From assembly GCA_963931655.1 (NCBI GenBank), contig OZ007036.1, positions 1,674,001 to 1,738,000 of the forward strand: a stretch of DNA of 64,000 nt, in the 5' to 3' direction. This DNA comes from Butyricicoccus_B sp017886875. Its GTDB lineage: Bacteria > Bacillota > Clostridia > Oscillospirales > Butyricicoccaceae. Position 1 is the first letter of the stretch, and each line of letters begins with the position of its first letter. Below the pieces are notes generated by a model. That model was not told the DNA's origin. It made no database searches and was given only the letters and a program-made list of their open reading frames with translations. Made by a program: the position numbers and the translations under genes. Shown here in pieces: positions 42,311 to 50,413 of the stretch.

Positions 42311-42340
42311 AAGCTGCTGTGGGGTTCATGGCAGCTTTTT
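42311..42340 (+). terminator. Terminator of prfB
   Basis: AAGCTGC pairs with GCAGCTT over a 13-base loop, followed by a T-run, 12 bases after the prfB stop. Confidence 0.75.
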
Positions 42341-42395
42341 ATTGAATAAAAAACTCTTTTTGCGAAAAACTAAAAGCAAAAGGAGGTAATATAAA

Positions 42396-42512
42396 ATGGA
42401 TAAAAAACAAAGCCCACGTTATGATGATTTAAAGCATATAGACTCAACTGCTATTGACCACAAACAAAAACCTGTTAAGGATTATACAGTAGATTATCTT
42501 AAACAAAAATAA
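42396..42512 (+). CDS. Small 38-residue hydrophilic protein
   Basis: A short frame beginning MDKKQSPRYDDLKHID and ending DYTVDYLKQK. It is preceded by a near-perfect AGGAGGT site at 42381-42387 with eight-base spacing, and it is followed by its own terminator. It is strongly charged, without cysteines or membrane segments. Context gives no function: prfB lies upstream and an acyltransferase downstream. The ribosome site and terminator argue it is a real small gene. It resembles small clostridial proteins of unknown role. Confidence 0.65.
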   Translation: MDKKQSPRYDDLKHIDSTAIDHKQKPVKDYTVDYLKQK

Positions 42513-42521
42513 ATATTAAAT

Positions 42522-42556
42522 AAAAGGGGTATTCTGTAAAAAGAACACCTCTTTTG
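42522..42556 (+). terminator. Terminator after the 38-residue gene
   Basis: AAAAGGGGT pairs with ACCTCTTTT (one wobble), with extra pairing of TTC and GAA further in, followed by TTTTG. Confidence 0.65.
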
Positions 42557-42571
42557 TATGTAGGAGTGATT

Positions 42572-43552
42572 ATGAGAAATTTTCATCTTGACCAAATGCG
42601 AGTTATTTCCTGTATTATGGTTATTGCAATTCATGTTTGTAATATTTATAACCGAGCTTTTCCAGATTTATCACAAATAGATTACAGTATAGCAGCGTTT
42701 ATAAACTCATTTTCAAGAATTTCTGTTCCAATTTTCTTTATGGTAAGCGGTGCTTTAATGGCAGGACGTGAACCAAATATTAAAAAGAGTTTGGATAGAT
42801 TTTTAAAATACTTTATTATTACAATTTTTTGGTGTGCATTTTATTTTTTATGGACAAAATTATATTTAAATGATACGTATGATTTTCATGATATACTTAC
42901 AACGCCAACAAGTAAGCATTTATGGTTTTTATATGCACTTTTATCTATATATTTAGCTTTGCCACTAATACAAACACTAATTAGAAATTTATCAGATAAA
43001 ATGCTTTATTATATGCTTGTTTTATTTGGAATTTCTGTTTTTGGTGGTTATATATTGGATTTTGCAGATATTTCGGTTCAGTATCCAATAGCTATTATTT
43101 CACAAAATCAGTATTTATTCTTTTTTGTATTAGGTTATGTGTTACACAATAAAAAACACAAAATAAGTGGTTGGTTTTTTATAGTTGGCTGTTTAGCTGC
43201 TGCAATCTGTACTATAATTGTGTCATATATAGAGGGAAATCATAATGAAGTGATTTTTCAGTATAGAAATCCAATGCTTGTATTAGCTTCAATAAGTGCA
43301 TTTATTATAATGTTAAGACTTCCAAAAAGTATTCCACAGGCTTGGGAAAAGTTTGTTAGACATGTTTCAGATAATTCTTTCGGAATTTATGTATTTCATG
43401 CAGTGTTTTTAAATGTTATAGATAAAGAGTTTATTATGTATAAAGTTCCTGCATGGTTTGGAATTTTACTGTTTGTAACTATAATTTTTATTCTAAGTGA
43501 TATATTTGTTAATATATTTAGAAAAATTAAATATATAAACTATTTCTTTTAA
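42572..43552 (+). CDS. Membrane acyltransferase (acyltransferase 3 family)
   Basis: A 326-residue polytopic protein with about ten membrane helices. The opening FHLDQMRVISCIMVIAIHVCNIYN carries the conserved R and H of acyltransferase 3 enzymes. These move acetyl or other acyl groups from a cytoplasmic donor to cell-surface sugars, as OatA does for peptidoglycan. There is no extracytoplasmic SGNH domain, so it is the simple membrane type. The start is the ATG at 42572 after TAGGAGTG; an in-frame extension from 42554 overlaps the preceding terminator. The acceptor is unknown. Confidence 0.85.
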   Translation: MRNFHLDQMRVISCIMVIAIHVCNIYNRAFPDLSQIDYSIAAFINSFSRISVPIFFMVSGALMAGREPNIKKSLDRFLKYFIITIFWCAFYFLWTKLYLNDTYDFHDILTTPTSKHLWFLYALLSIYLALPLIQTLIRNLSDKMLYYMLVLFGISVFGGYILDFADISVQYPIAIISQNQYLFFFVLGYVLHNKKHKISGWFFIVGCLAAAICTIIVSYIEGNHNEVIFQYRNPMLVLASISAFIIMLRLPKSIPQAWEKFVRHVSDNSFGIYVFHAVFLNVIDKEFIMYKVPAWFGILLFVTIIFILSDIFVNIFRKIKYINYFF

Positions 43553-43555
43553 ATA

Positions 43556-43595
43556 AAAAATCCGATGAGATTAAAACTCATCGGATTTATTTTTT
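43556..43595. terminator. Bidirectional terminator between acyltransferase and upp
   Basis: AAATCCGATGAG pairs with CTCATCGGATTT, 12 bp, with T-runs on the plus side (TATTTTTTTA) and an A-run on the other. The genes on each side converge. Confidence 0.88.
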
Positions 43596-44224
43596 TACTT
43601 AGTTCCGAAAATACGGTCGCCAGCATCGCCAAGACCTGGAACAATATAACCATGTTCATTTAAGCCTTCATCAATAGCTGCAACAAAAATATCAACATCA
43701 TCATGAGCCTTTTGTACGGTTTCAATTCCAGCAGGGGTAGAGAGCAAACACATAAGCTTGATATTTTTTACGCCTTTGTCCTTTAGCATTTGTATTGCAT
43801 GAGCAGCTGAACCACCAGTAGCAACCATTGGGTCAATTAGAATAACATCACGTTCTGCAATATCAACAGGAAGTTTGCAATAGTAATCAACAGGTTTTAG
43901 TGTTTCAGGGTCACGATAAAGACCAAGATGGCCTACTTTAGCATTAGGAATAAGCTCAAGCATACCATCAACCATTCCTAAACCTGCACGAAGAATAGGT
44001 ATAAATGCCAGCTTTTTACCAGAAATAACTCTAGCACTTGCATGAGCAAGAGGGGTTTCAATCTGAATTGTTTTTAGTGGAAGGTCACGAGTAGCTTCAT
44101 AACACATAAGCATAGCAATTTCTCTTGTTGCCTCACGAAATTCTTTTACACCTGTTTGACAATCACGCATTAGACTTAATTTGTGTAGAATAAGTGGGTG
44201 CTCCATAACATGAACTTTTGACAT
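43595..44224 (-). CDS. upp: Uracil phosphoribosyltransferase
   Basis: A 209-residue salvage enzyme converting uracil and PRPP to UMP. The PRPP-binding loop is in VILIDPMVATGGSAAHAI. The uracil-binding C-terminal block is in AAIDEGLNEHGYIVPGLGDAGDR. Length is exactly typical. It follows tsaB by 25 bases on the minus strand, and shares the operon with tsaE and tsaB, a pairing with no obvious functional logic. Confidence 0.96.
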   Translation of the reverse strand: MSKVHVMEHPLILHKLSLMRDCQTGVKEFREATREIAMLMCYEATRDLPLKTIQIETPLAHASARVISGKKLAFIPILRAGLGMVDGMLELIPNAKVGHLGLYRDPETLKPVDYYCKLPVDIAERDVILIDPMVATGGSAAHAIQMLKDKGVKNIKLMCLLSTPAGIETVQKAHDDVDIFVAAIDEGLNEHGYIVPGLGDAGDRIFGTK

Positions 44225-44249
44225 AGTGAAAACTCCTTAAACAGTAATT

Positions 44250-44939
44250 TTAAACAATGATTTTTGTTTTCTTAGGCTGTGCAATATATGGCGGACGCAG
44301 ATAAAAAGCATCAAGGTCATTTGCACATACACCCTTGCCATTATTTAAAGCAGTCAGAGCAAGTTTGGCCACACCATAAGCTGATGGATAGCGTAAATGC
44401 TCAGGTGCAAGACATAAATTAGGACATATAGGGATAAGTTTAGTATAACATAAATTAGCCCCATCTCCAACTAAAATTTGTGAAGTTTCCCCAATTTCTT
44501 CGGCTAGTTCATCTAATTTAATTGCTCTATCTTCACAAAGACGAGTTAGTGTTTCACCATCTCTTTTGAAAAACGCCTGATATACTTGACCTGCACGAGC
44601 GTCCATAACGCAGCAAATATTTTCACCATAAACAGTTTGAGCCATTGCCTCAAGTGTTGACACACCAATGCAAGGTTTATTTGTAGCAAAAGCAAGCCCT
44701 TTCACTGTTGCAACGCCTATTCTAAGACCTGTAAAAGAACCAGGACCAACAGCTATGGCAAAAGCATCTACATCATCAAGCGTATGGTCACAGCCAGCAA
44801 GCAAACTTTCAGCCATAGGAAGAAGTGTGCGACTGTGGGTAAGACCACAATTTTGATAAGACTCGGCTATTATTTTTTCATCATCTGTTAAACATACGCT
44901 TGCAGAAACAGCAGAGGATTCAAAGCTTAAAATTTTCAT
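44250..44939 (-). CDS. tsaB: tRNA threonylcarbamoyladenosine biosynthesis protein TsaB
   Basis: A 229-residue protein of the ASKHA fold. Key motifs are ILSFESSAVSASVCL near the start and AIAVGPGSFTGLRIGVATVKGLA (about residues 61-83). TsaB pairs with TsaD and TsaE to make the t6A modification at position 37 of ANN-decoding tRNAs. Its start overlaps the tsaE end by four bases (ATGA type), so they are coupled. tsaD and rimI, often next in clostridia, are not here. Confidence 0.94.
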   Translation of the reverse strand: MKILSFESSAVSASVCLTDDEKIIAESYQNCGLTHSRTLLPMAESLLAGCDHTLDDVDAFAIAVGPGSFTGLRIGVATVKGLAFATNKPCIGVSTLEAMAQTVYGENICCVMDARAGQVYQAFFKRDGETLTRLCEDRAIKLDELAEEIGETSQILVGDGANLCYTKLIPICPNLCLAPEHLRYPSAYGVAKLALTALNNGKGVCANDLDAFYLRPPYIAQPKKTKIIV

Positions 44940-45361
44940 ACATGAACCTCCTCAATAGTTATAATTCTATCATCTGGTTCAGTGCCGTATTTAATAGACA
45001 CAAGTTTATGGTCGGGAAGTGCATTTGTGATATTTTCGCTCCATTCAATTAAAATAATGCGTTTAGAGTCTAAATATTCATCAAATCCAAGTTCAAAAAG
45101 TGCTTGCTCATCTAAAATACGGTACATATCAAAATGCACTACATCAAATAAATCTGTATGATATTCATTGGCAATAGCAAAGGTTGGACTGGTAACACGT
45201 CCTTTATATCCAAGACCGTAGAGAATACCACGAGAAAAAGCGGTTTTTCCTGCACCTAAATCGCCAGTAAAAGCAATAACATCACCTTGTTTTAGTGTTT
45301 TTGCAAAATCAGCACCGATTTTTTCAGTATCTTCTGGACTATGTGATATATATTCACTCAT
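44936..45361 (-). CDS. tsaE: tRNA threonylcarbamoyladenosine biosynthesis ATPase TsaE
   Basis: A 141-residue ATPase with Walker A motif TGDLGAGKTAFSRGI (about residues 33-47), a SPTFAIANEY segment, and a Walker B-like VVHFDMYRI. The C-terminal ILIEWSENI motif is typical. TsaE resets the TsaBD complex during t6A synthesis. It is the first gene of the tsaE-tsaB-upp operon. Length is normal. Confidence 0.94.
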   Translation of the reverse strand: MSEYISHSPEDTEKIGADFAKTLKQGDVIAFTGDLGAGKTAFSRGILYGLGYKGRVTSPTFAIANEYHTDLFDVVHFDMYRILDEQALFELGFDEYLDSKRIILIEWSENITNALPDHKLVSIKYGTEPDDRIITIEEVHV

Positions 45362-45492
45362 AGAAGGTTAATCCCCTTTAAAATTTTAATATACATTATC
45401 ATATCAGATATAAATAAAAAAGGCAAGTTTAGCGGATATTTGGGTGTAAAAATGGGAAAAATAAACCTAAAACAAAAGGAGAAGTTAAAAAT

Positions 45493-45690
45493 ATGAAATT
45501 AGATTTTATTTGCGGCGGAATACTTGAATATACAGGAACATACAGACAAATGAGCGGTATAGAGGGTGTAAATATAGAAAATCTTGATTTAAATAATAAA
45601 ACATTAAGAGTAAGCGGGATAAGTTCAAAAAATTATGATGAGGTTTGCACTAAACTTCAAGAAATAGGCTGGAGAAAACTAAATATATAA
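45493..45690 (+). CDS. Small protein with a heavy-metal-associated-like fold but no CxxC
   Basis: A 65-residue protein with an AAGGAGAAG site nine bases before its ATG. The pattern of IEGVNIENLDLNNKTLRVSG followed by a helix and EIGWRKLNI recalls the beta-alpha-beta HMA fold of copper chaperones. The metal-binding CxxC loop is missing; only two isolated cysteines are present (positions 7 and 52). It may be a degenerate HMA domain with another role. There is no transporter for metals nearby. The gene stands alone between tsaE and the symporter. Confidence 0.6.
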   Translation: MKLDFICGGILEYTGTYRQMSGIEGVNIENLDLNNKTLRVSGISSKNYDEVCTKLQEIGWRKLNI

Positions 45691-45703
45691 TTAGACAAAA
45701 TAA

Positions 45704-45732
45704 TTGCATAACCGATAAAAATACTGTATAAT
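45704..45732 (+). promoter_or_regulatory. Promoter of the AGCS symporter gene
   Basis: TTGCAT at 45704-45709 and TATAAT at 45727-45732 are exactly 17 bases apart, 46 bases before the symporter ATG. Confidence 0.7.
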
Positions 45733-45778
45733 CAATAGAGTTATTCAAAATTTTAGTATAAAAGAAAGAAGGGAAGCT

Positions 45779-47197
45779 ATGGCATTTTTAAAGGAATTTG
45801 AAACAGTATTTAACGGATTTATGGGTGTTTTAAACGAGGTTTTATACAGTAAATTGCTTATATTTCTACTGATTGCAGCAGGTTTATATTTTACTGTGCG
45901 TACTGGCTTTGTACAAATTCGCAGCATGGGCGATGTTATGAAAATTTTAAAAGAACGTGGTGAAGAAAAGGACGGAAAAAGACAAATTTCTTCATTTCAA
46001 GCACTTATGATTTCCACAGCATCAAGAGTTGGTACAGGTAATATTGCTGGTATTGCATCAGCTATTGCAATCGGTGGTGAAGGTGCAGTATTTTGGATGT
46101 GGCTAATGGCTATTATTGGTGGTGCATCTGCTTTTATAGAATCCACACTTGCACAAATATATAAAGTACATGATGGCAATTCTTTCAGAGGTGGCCCTGC
46201 TTATTATATTCAAAAGGGTTTAGGAAAACGCTGGTTAGGTTGCGTATTCTCTGTACTGCTTATTTTATGTTTTGCTTATGGTTTTAATGGACTACAAGCA
46301 TTTAATATTTCTTCTGCTATTAAATATTATGTGCCACATTATGACCAGACAAGTATTCCTATGATTGTAGGTTTAATTTTAGCTGTTATTACAGGTGTAG
46401 TTATTTTTGGCGGTGTACACAGAATTAGCTTTATTACATCTGTAATTGTGCCTATTATGGCTTGTGGTTATATTTTAATCGGTCTTGTTATGTTCTTTAG
46501 CAATATCACTATTGTTCCAGATGTTTTTGCTGCTATATTTACAAAGGCATTTGATTTTAAGGCTTTTGCAGGCGGTTTTGCAGGTAGTGCAGTAGTACAA
46601 GGCATTAAACGTGGTTTGTTCTCCAATGAGGCTGGTATGGGTTCTGCACCTAATGCGGCAGCAACTGCGGTTGTATCTCACCCAGTAAAACAGGGCATTA
46701 TTCAGACCTTATCTGTATTTTTGGATACACTTGTTATTTGTTCTACTACTGCGATTATTTTACTTACATCTGGTGTAGAAAAAACACATGATATTTCATA
46801 TGTACAGCGTGCAGTATCAACTGTGTTTGGTGATGTTGGTATTTTATTTATTACAATCGCAATTTTCTTCTTTGCATTTACAAGTCTTGTAGGAAATTAT
46901 TATTATACAGAATCAAACTTACTTTTTATTAAAAATAGTAGAACACTGTTAAATGCATTTAGAATTACTTGTCTTATCGCTATTTTCCTTGGTGCACAGG
47001 CAGATTTTTCAACAGTTTGGAATTTAGCTGATGTTTTAATGGGATTTATGTCTATTGTTAATATCTTTGCTATTGTGCTATTATCAAATATTGCAATAAA
47101 TGCACTTAGAGACTATGATAAACAACACTCAGAGGGTATAAACCCAGTATTTAAAGCAAAAAATATAGGTCTCAAGGACTTGGATACATGGAATTAA
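45779..47197 (+). CDS. Sodium:alanine/glycine symporter, AGCS family
   Basis: A 472-residue transporter with about eleven helices. The family signature is in RVGTGNIAGIASAIAIGGEGAVFWMWLMA, and a second conserved block is in GLFSNEAGMGSAPNAAATA. AGCS proteins (AlsT, AgcS) take up alanine, glycine or glutamine with sodium. The sodium-driven uptake fits the sodium-pumping decarboxylase at the window's right end. It is a single-gene unit with its own promoter and terminator. Confidence 0.92.
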   Translation: MAFLKEFETVFNGFMGVLNEVLYSKLLIFLLIAAGLYFTVRTGFVQIRSMGDVMKILKERGEEKDGKRQISSFQALMISTASRVGTGNIAGIASAIAIGGEGAVFWMWLMAIIGGASAFIESTLAQIYKVHDGNSFRGGPAYYIQKGLGKRWLGCVFSVLLILCFAYGFNGLQAFNISSAIKYYVPHYDQTSIPMIVGLILAVITGVVIFGGVHRISFITSVIVPIMACGYILIGLVMFFSNITIVPDVFAAIFTKAFDFKAFAGGFAGSAVVQGIKRGLFSNEAGMGSAPNAAATAVVSHPVKQGIIQTLSVFLDTLVICSTTAIILLTSGVEKTHDISYVQRAVSTVFGDVGILFITIAIFFFAFTSLVGNYYYTESNLLFIKNSRTLLNAFRITCLIAIFLGAQADFSTVWNLADVLMGFMSIVNIFAIVLLSNIAINALRDYDKQHSEGINPVFKAKNIGLKDLDTWN

Positions 47198-47202
47198 AAA
47201 TA

Positions 47203-47228
47203 AAAGGGCTGCAAATTGCAGCCCTTTA
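47203..47228. terminator. Bidirectional terminator between symporter and HAD phosphatase
   Basis: AAAGGGCTGC pairs perfectly with GCAGCCCTTT over a five-base loop. It lies between convergent genes and overlaps the stop of the minus-strand gene. Confidence 0.88.
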
Positions 47229-48023
47229 ATAATTAAAAGGTAAAATATTTAATTTATCAAGAGCATATGATACACCGTTTTCATCAACATGTTTTGTTAT
47301 AAAATCGGCAGCTTGTTTTACATCGTCCATAGCATTGCCCATAGCAACACCAATATTTGCATGGGTAATCATTTCAATATCATTTCCACCATCACCAAAA
47401 GCTATACTTTGTTCAAGTGGAATATTAAAATACTCTAAAATTTTATCCATACCTACATTTTTACCGCCATCAATAGGTATAACATCAGCGAACATTGGGT
47501 GCCAGCGTGTACATCTACAATGTGGAAGATGCTCAAGAAATTCTTTTTCCTGCTCTATTGGCATAAATGCACCAAGTTGGTATACATCATTCTCTAAAGC
47601 CCTTTGAGTGTTTTCTAAAGGACCTAAAACATTTTCACCGCCAAGCATTTTATTAAAATGTTCAGTGTGTTCATTTTCAAGACCTAAATAATGATGGTCA
47701 CGCTCTATAAAGCTACAAGCAATTTTCTTTTCCTTGATATATGGAAGTAACATTTCAATAGAGCTTTTTGGGATTAAGTGACTATGAATTATTTTATCAC
47801 CAACACAACACATTTGACCATTTAAGTAAATATATCCATCAAATTCAAAATCAAACACTTCACGCAGATAAGTAGCGGTTTGAGGAGCACGACCAGTTGC
47901 AACAAAAAGTTTTACACCCATTTCACGCAAAGCATATAGAGCTTTCTTAGTAGCTTCAGGCACTTTATGAGTATTAAAGCTTAAAAGAGTTCCGTCAATA
48001 TCAAAAAAAGCGGCACTAATCAT
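47226..48023 (-). CDS. HAD-superfamily (Cof type) phosphatase
   Basis: A 265-residue hydrolase. Motif I with the nucleophile Asp is FFDIDGTLL, motif II includes FVATGR, and the metal-binding motif IV is FGDGGNDIEMI, preceded by a lysine-bearing cap region. The C2-type cap of the Cof/YidA group lies at about 80-190. These enzymes dephosphorylate sugar phosphates, pyridoxal phosphate or flavin nucleotides with broad specificity, so the substrate cannot be read. It is a single gene. Confidence 0.92.
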   Translation of the reverse strand: MISAAFFDIDGTLLSFNTHKVPEATKKALYALREMGVKLFVATGRAPQTATYLREVFDFEFDGYIYLNGQMCCVGDKIIHSHLIPKSSIEMLLPYIKEKKIACSFIERDHHYLGLENEHTEHFNKMLGGENVLGPLENTQRALENDVYQLGAFMPIEQEKEFLEHLPHCRCTRWHPMFADVIPIDGGKNVGMDKILEYFNIPLEQSIAFGDGGNDIEMITHANIGVAMGNAMDDVKQAADFITKHVDENGVSYALDKLNILPFNY

Positions 48024-48084
48024 ATATTATATCCTTTCTATTTTATTATTAACCAAGTAACAGTATAGCATAATAAGTGCGATA

Positions 48085-48119
48085 AAAAAAGCCTTAGACG
48101 AATTAACGTCTAAGACTTT
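48085..48119 (-). terminator. Terminator of the rpsB-tsf operon
   Basis: On the minus strand GTCTTAGACG pairs with CGTCTAAGGC (one wobble) over a short loop, followed by a run of seven T residues. It lies about 15 bases after the tsf stop. Confidence 0.8.
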
Positions 48120-48132
48120 GAATATAACTAAA

Positions 48133-49071
48133 TTACTTGCCGCCAGCCATGGAAGCAACTTCTGCTGCGAAATCGTCAACCTTCTTTTCGATACCTTCGC
48201 CCTTTTCAAAACGAGTGTAAGAAGCTAGCTTGATTTCGCCACCAAGTTCTTTAGCAACAGCAGCGATATGCTGTTCAACAGAAACCTTGTTTTCCTTAAC
48301 GAAAGCCTGCTGTAGTAAGCAGTTTTCTTCATAGTATTTGCCGATACGACCATCAACCATCTTGTGGATAATCTGCTCTGGCTTTGGCTTAGCAGCGGTT
48401 TTGTTCTCCTCAAGAGCTTGTACTAGAAGAATTTCTCTTTCCTTAGCTAGAGTAGCCTCATCAACATCAGACTTGTCCATGAAAGATGGGTTCATAGCAG
48501 CAGCCTGCATACCGATATCCTTACCAAGAGCAAGAACAGTAGCATTGCCCTTTAGGTTCTCAGAAACTTCAAGAGCAACAAGAACACCGATAACACCGCC
48601 CATATGGTTGTAAGCAACGTTTACAGTGTTAGCATCATAACGAGCAAAACGGCGAATTTGAATGTTTTCACCGATAGTTAAAATCTTCTCTTGTAGAGCA
48701 GCTTCAACGGTCATACCGTCCATATCGCAAGCCTTCAGAGCGTCGATATCAGCAGGGTTAGCCTTGATAACAACAGTAGCAAGGTCATTTACAAACTTCT
48801 GGAAGTCAGCATTCTTAGCAACGAAGTCTGTCTCAGAGTTAACTTCGATAATAGCACCGATACCACATTCATCACAAACCTTAGCACAAACCATACCTTC
48901 AGCAGCGATACGGTCAGCCTTCTTAGCAGCCTTAGCTAGACCCTTTTCACGAAGAATTTCGATAGCCTTATCGAAATCACCGTCAGCCTCTGTTAAAGCC
49001 TTCTTACAATCCATCATACCTACGCTAGTCATTTCACGTAGCTTCTTTACGTCAGCAGCAGTAAAAGCCAT
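48133..49071 (-). CDS. tsf: Elongation factor Ts
   Basis: A 312-residue nucleotide exchange factor for EF-Tu. The N-terminal UBA-like domain is KKLREMTSVGMMDCKKALTEADGD, followed by the EF-Tu contact motif (SETDFVAKNADFQKFV) and a long core domain. Length exceeds E. coli EF-Ts (283) but is normal for clostridia. It follows rpsB as usual. An 82-base structured segment in the gap may attenuate its expression. A TTTGGAGGA site precedes the start. Confidence 0.96.
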   Translation of the reverse strand: MAFTAADVKKLREMTSVGMMDCKKALTEADGDFDKAIEILREKGLAKAAKKADRIAAEGMVCAKVCDECGIGAIIEVNSETDFVAKNADFQKFVNDLATVVIKANPADIDALKACDMDGMTVEAALQEKILTIGENIQIRRFARYDANTVNVAYNHMGGVIGVLVALEVSENLKGNATVLALGKDIGMQAAAMNPSFMDKSDVDEATLAKEREILLVQALEENKTAAKPKPEQIIHKMVDGRIGKYYEENCLLQQAFVKENKVSVEQHIAAVAKELGGEIKLASYTRFEKGEGIEKKVDDFAAEVASMAGGK

Positions 49072-49108
49072 TTTTATATTCCTCCAAAAAATAGAATTTT
49101 AAATAAAA

Positions 49109-49190
49109 GTAGGGTGGAAGGCTCCGGCGACCGCTAATGAAAGCGATACAAGCCGAAAACCGGCACGCCAAAAGAGCTTTCGCACCCTAC
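49109..49190 (-). ncRNA. Structured RNA element in the rpsB-tsf gap, probable attenuator
   Basis: The 82 bases on the minus strand close with GTAGGGTG and CACCCTAC, an exact 8-bp pair. Inside, GAAAGCTC opposes GAGCCTTC (one mismatch) and GGCG opposes CGCC. Two arms project from the core: GCCG-GTTTT-CGGC and CGCT-TTCATT-AGCG. The whole is a three-way junction, much richer in G and C than its AT-rich surroundings. TTTTATTT follows the last arm, so it could end transcription or slow ribosomes before tsf. It is not a motif I know. Confidence 0.6.
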
Positions 49191-49214
49191 ATAAAACATC
49201 AAAAATAAGTGAGA

Positions 49215-49955
49215 TTAAGCCTCAGTGTTATCAGCAGTAGCTTCTTCTTCCTTAGCCTCAACCTCTAGCTGCTCGCCTTGCTTGCCCTCGATTACAGCGT
49301 TAGCCATAGTCTGGGAGATAAGCTTGATAGCACGAATAGCATCGTCGTTACCTGGGATAACATAGTCGATTTCGTCTGGGTCACAGTTAGTATCAACAAT
49401 AGCAACTACTGGAATACCAAGCTTCTTAGCTTCAGCAATAGCATTCTTTTCCTTGCGTGGGTCAACAACGAACATAGCACCTGGAAGCTTCTTCATGTCC
49501 TTAACGCCACCAAGATATTTTTCAAGCTTAGCAATCTCAAGCTGTAGCTTGATAACTTCCTTCTTAGGTAGAAGGTCAAAAGTGCCGTCTTCCTGCATCT
49601 TCTTGAGTTGGTTTAGACGATTGATACGAGTACGCATAGTCTTGAAGTTAGTTAGCATACCACCTAACCAACGAGCGTTTACAAAGTACTGACCTGCACG
49701 CTCAGCTTCCTCACGGATAGCGTCCTGAGCCTGCTTTTTAGTACCAACGAACAGGATAGAATCACCGTTAGCAGCGATGTCACGAATGAAGAAGTAAGCT
49801 TCTTCAAGCTTCTTAACAGTCTTCTGCAGGTCGATGATGTAGATACCGTTACGCTCAGTGAAGATGTATGGAGCCATTTTTGGGTTCCAACGACGGGTCT
49901 GATGACCAAAGTGTACACCAGCTTCTAAAAGCTGTTTCATAGAGATTACGCCCAT
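49215..49955 (-). CDS. rpsB: 30S ribosomal protein S2
   Basis: A 246-residue ribosomal protein. The N-terminus MGVISMKQLLEAGVHFGHQTRRWNPKM and RNGIYIIDLQKTVKKLEEAYFF are universal S2 landmarks. The C-terminus ends with an acidic tail (VEAKEEEATADNTEA). Length is normal. It heads a two-gene operon with tsf and is preceded by a leader fold that resembles the Firmicute S2 autoregulatory element. AAGGAGG precedes the start. Confidence 0.97.
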   Translation of the reverse strand: MGVISMKQLLEAGVHFGHQTRRWNPKMAPYIFTERNGIYIIDLQKTVKKLEEAYFFIRDIAANGDSILFVGTKKQAQDAIREEAERAGQYFVNARWLGGMLTNFKTMRTRINRLNQLKKMQEDGTFDLLPKKEVIKLQLEIAKLEKYLGGVKDMKKLPGAMFVVDPRKEKNAIAEAKKLGIPVVAIVDTNCDPDEIDYVIPGNDDAIRAIKLISQTMANAVIEGKQGEQLEVEAKEEEATADNTEA

Positions 49956-49983
49956 TTTAATATTCCTCCTTGGTTTTTACCTC

Positions 49984-50046
49984 CATCTCGTTCATCTGTC
50001 AGCGGCAGTATAAACTAATACCACCAGCCGCTTGCATCACGAGATG
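49984..50046 (-). promoter_or_regulatory. Ribosomal protein S2 leader structure
   Basis: On the minus strand CATCTCGT and ACGAGATG form an 8-bp outer stem. AGCGGC and GCCGCT form a 6-bp inner stem, enclosing GGTGGTATTAG in the loop side. The element ends about 30 bases before the rpsB start. Known S2 leaders bind S2 protein and shut down the rpsB-tsf mRNA when free S2 builds up. The assignment is by shape and position. Confidence 0.65.
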
Positions 50047-50068
50047 TGCGTAATATTCATACTGGTTA

Positions 50069-50097
50069 ATCTTATCATATAAAATACTCTTTGTCAA
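50069..50097 (-). promoter_or_regulatory. Promoter of the rpsB-tsf operon
   Basis: On the minus strand TTGACA (50097-50092) and TAAGAT (50074-50069) have a 17-base spacer. Transcription would start just before the S2 leader structure. Confidence 0.75.
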
Positions 50098-50107
50098 AGG
50101 GTAATTT

Positions 50108-50398
50108 TTATCTTATATTAGACCACCATTTTTTTCTTTCTTTTCTTTTAATATTATGTTCATATCTAACTAAAATTATATCATCGCCAATTTTTTCTAT
50201 TTGTTCCCAAGCGATAACATAATCTTCATCACGACCTAAAAGACCAAAAAAGTGACAGCGTCCCGGCACAACAATAGAAACCACTCTACCACAAAGAGTG
50301 TCAACTTCAACATCACCTACATAACCCATTCTGCAACCATCATAAAGATTTATAACTTCTTTACATCTTAAATCAGTTATACGACAGCAATTAGCCAT
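50108..50398 (-). CDS. YlmC/YmxH family sporulation-associated PRC-barrel protein
   Basis: A 96-residue protein with the family pattern RITDLRCKEVINLYDGCRMGYVGDVEVD near the start, a PRC-barrel fold. The tail is basic (KRKERKKWWSN). In B. subtilis the family is linked to sporulation but its biochemical role is unknown. An AGGAGGATT site is found before the start. It lies 15 bases after the deacetylase gene on the same strand, so the two may be cotranscribed. Confidence 0.88.
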   Translation of the reverse strand: MANCCRITDLRCKEVINLYDGCRMGYVGDVEVDTLCGRVVSIVVPGRCHFFGLLGRDEDYVIAWEQIEKIGDDIILVRYEHNIKRKERKKWWSNIR

Positions 50399-50413
50399 AT
50401 TTTAAATCCTCCT

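Noticed and set aside
48338..49102. Long plus-strand frames opposite tsf
   Set aside because: They are serine/alanine-rich shadows of the strong tsf codon bias on the other strand, with no ribosome sites.
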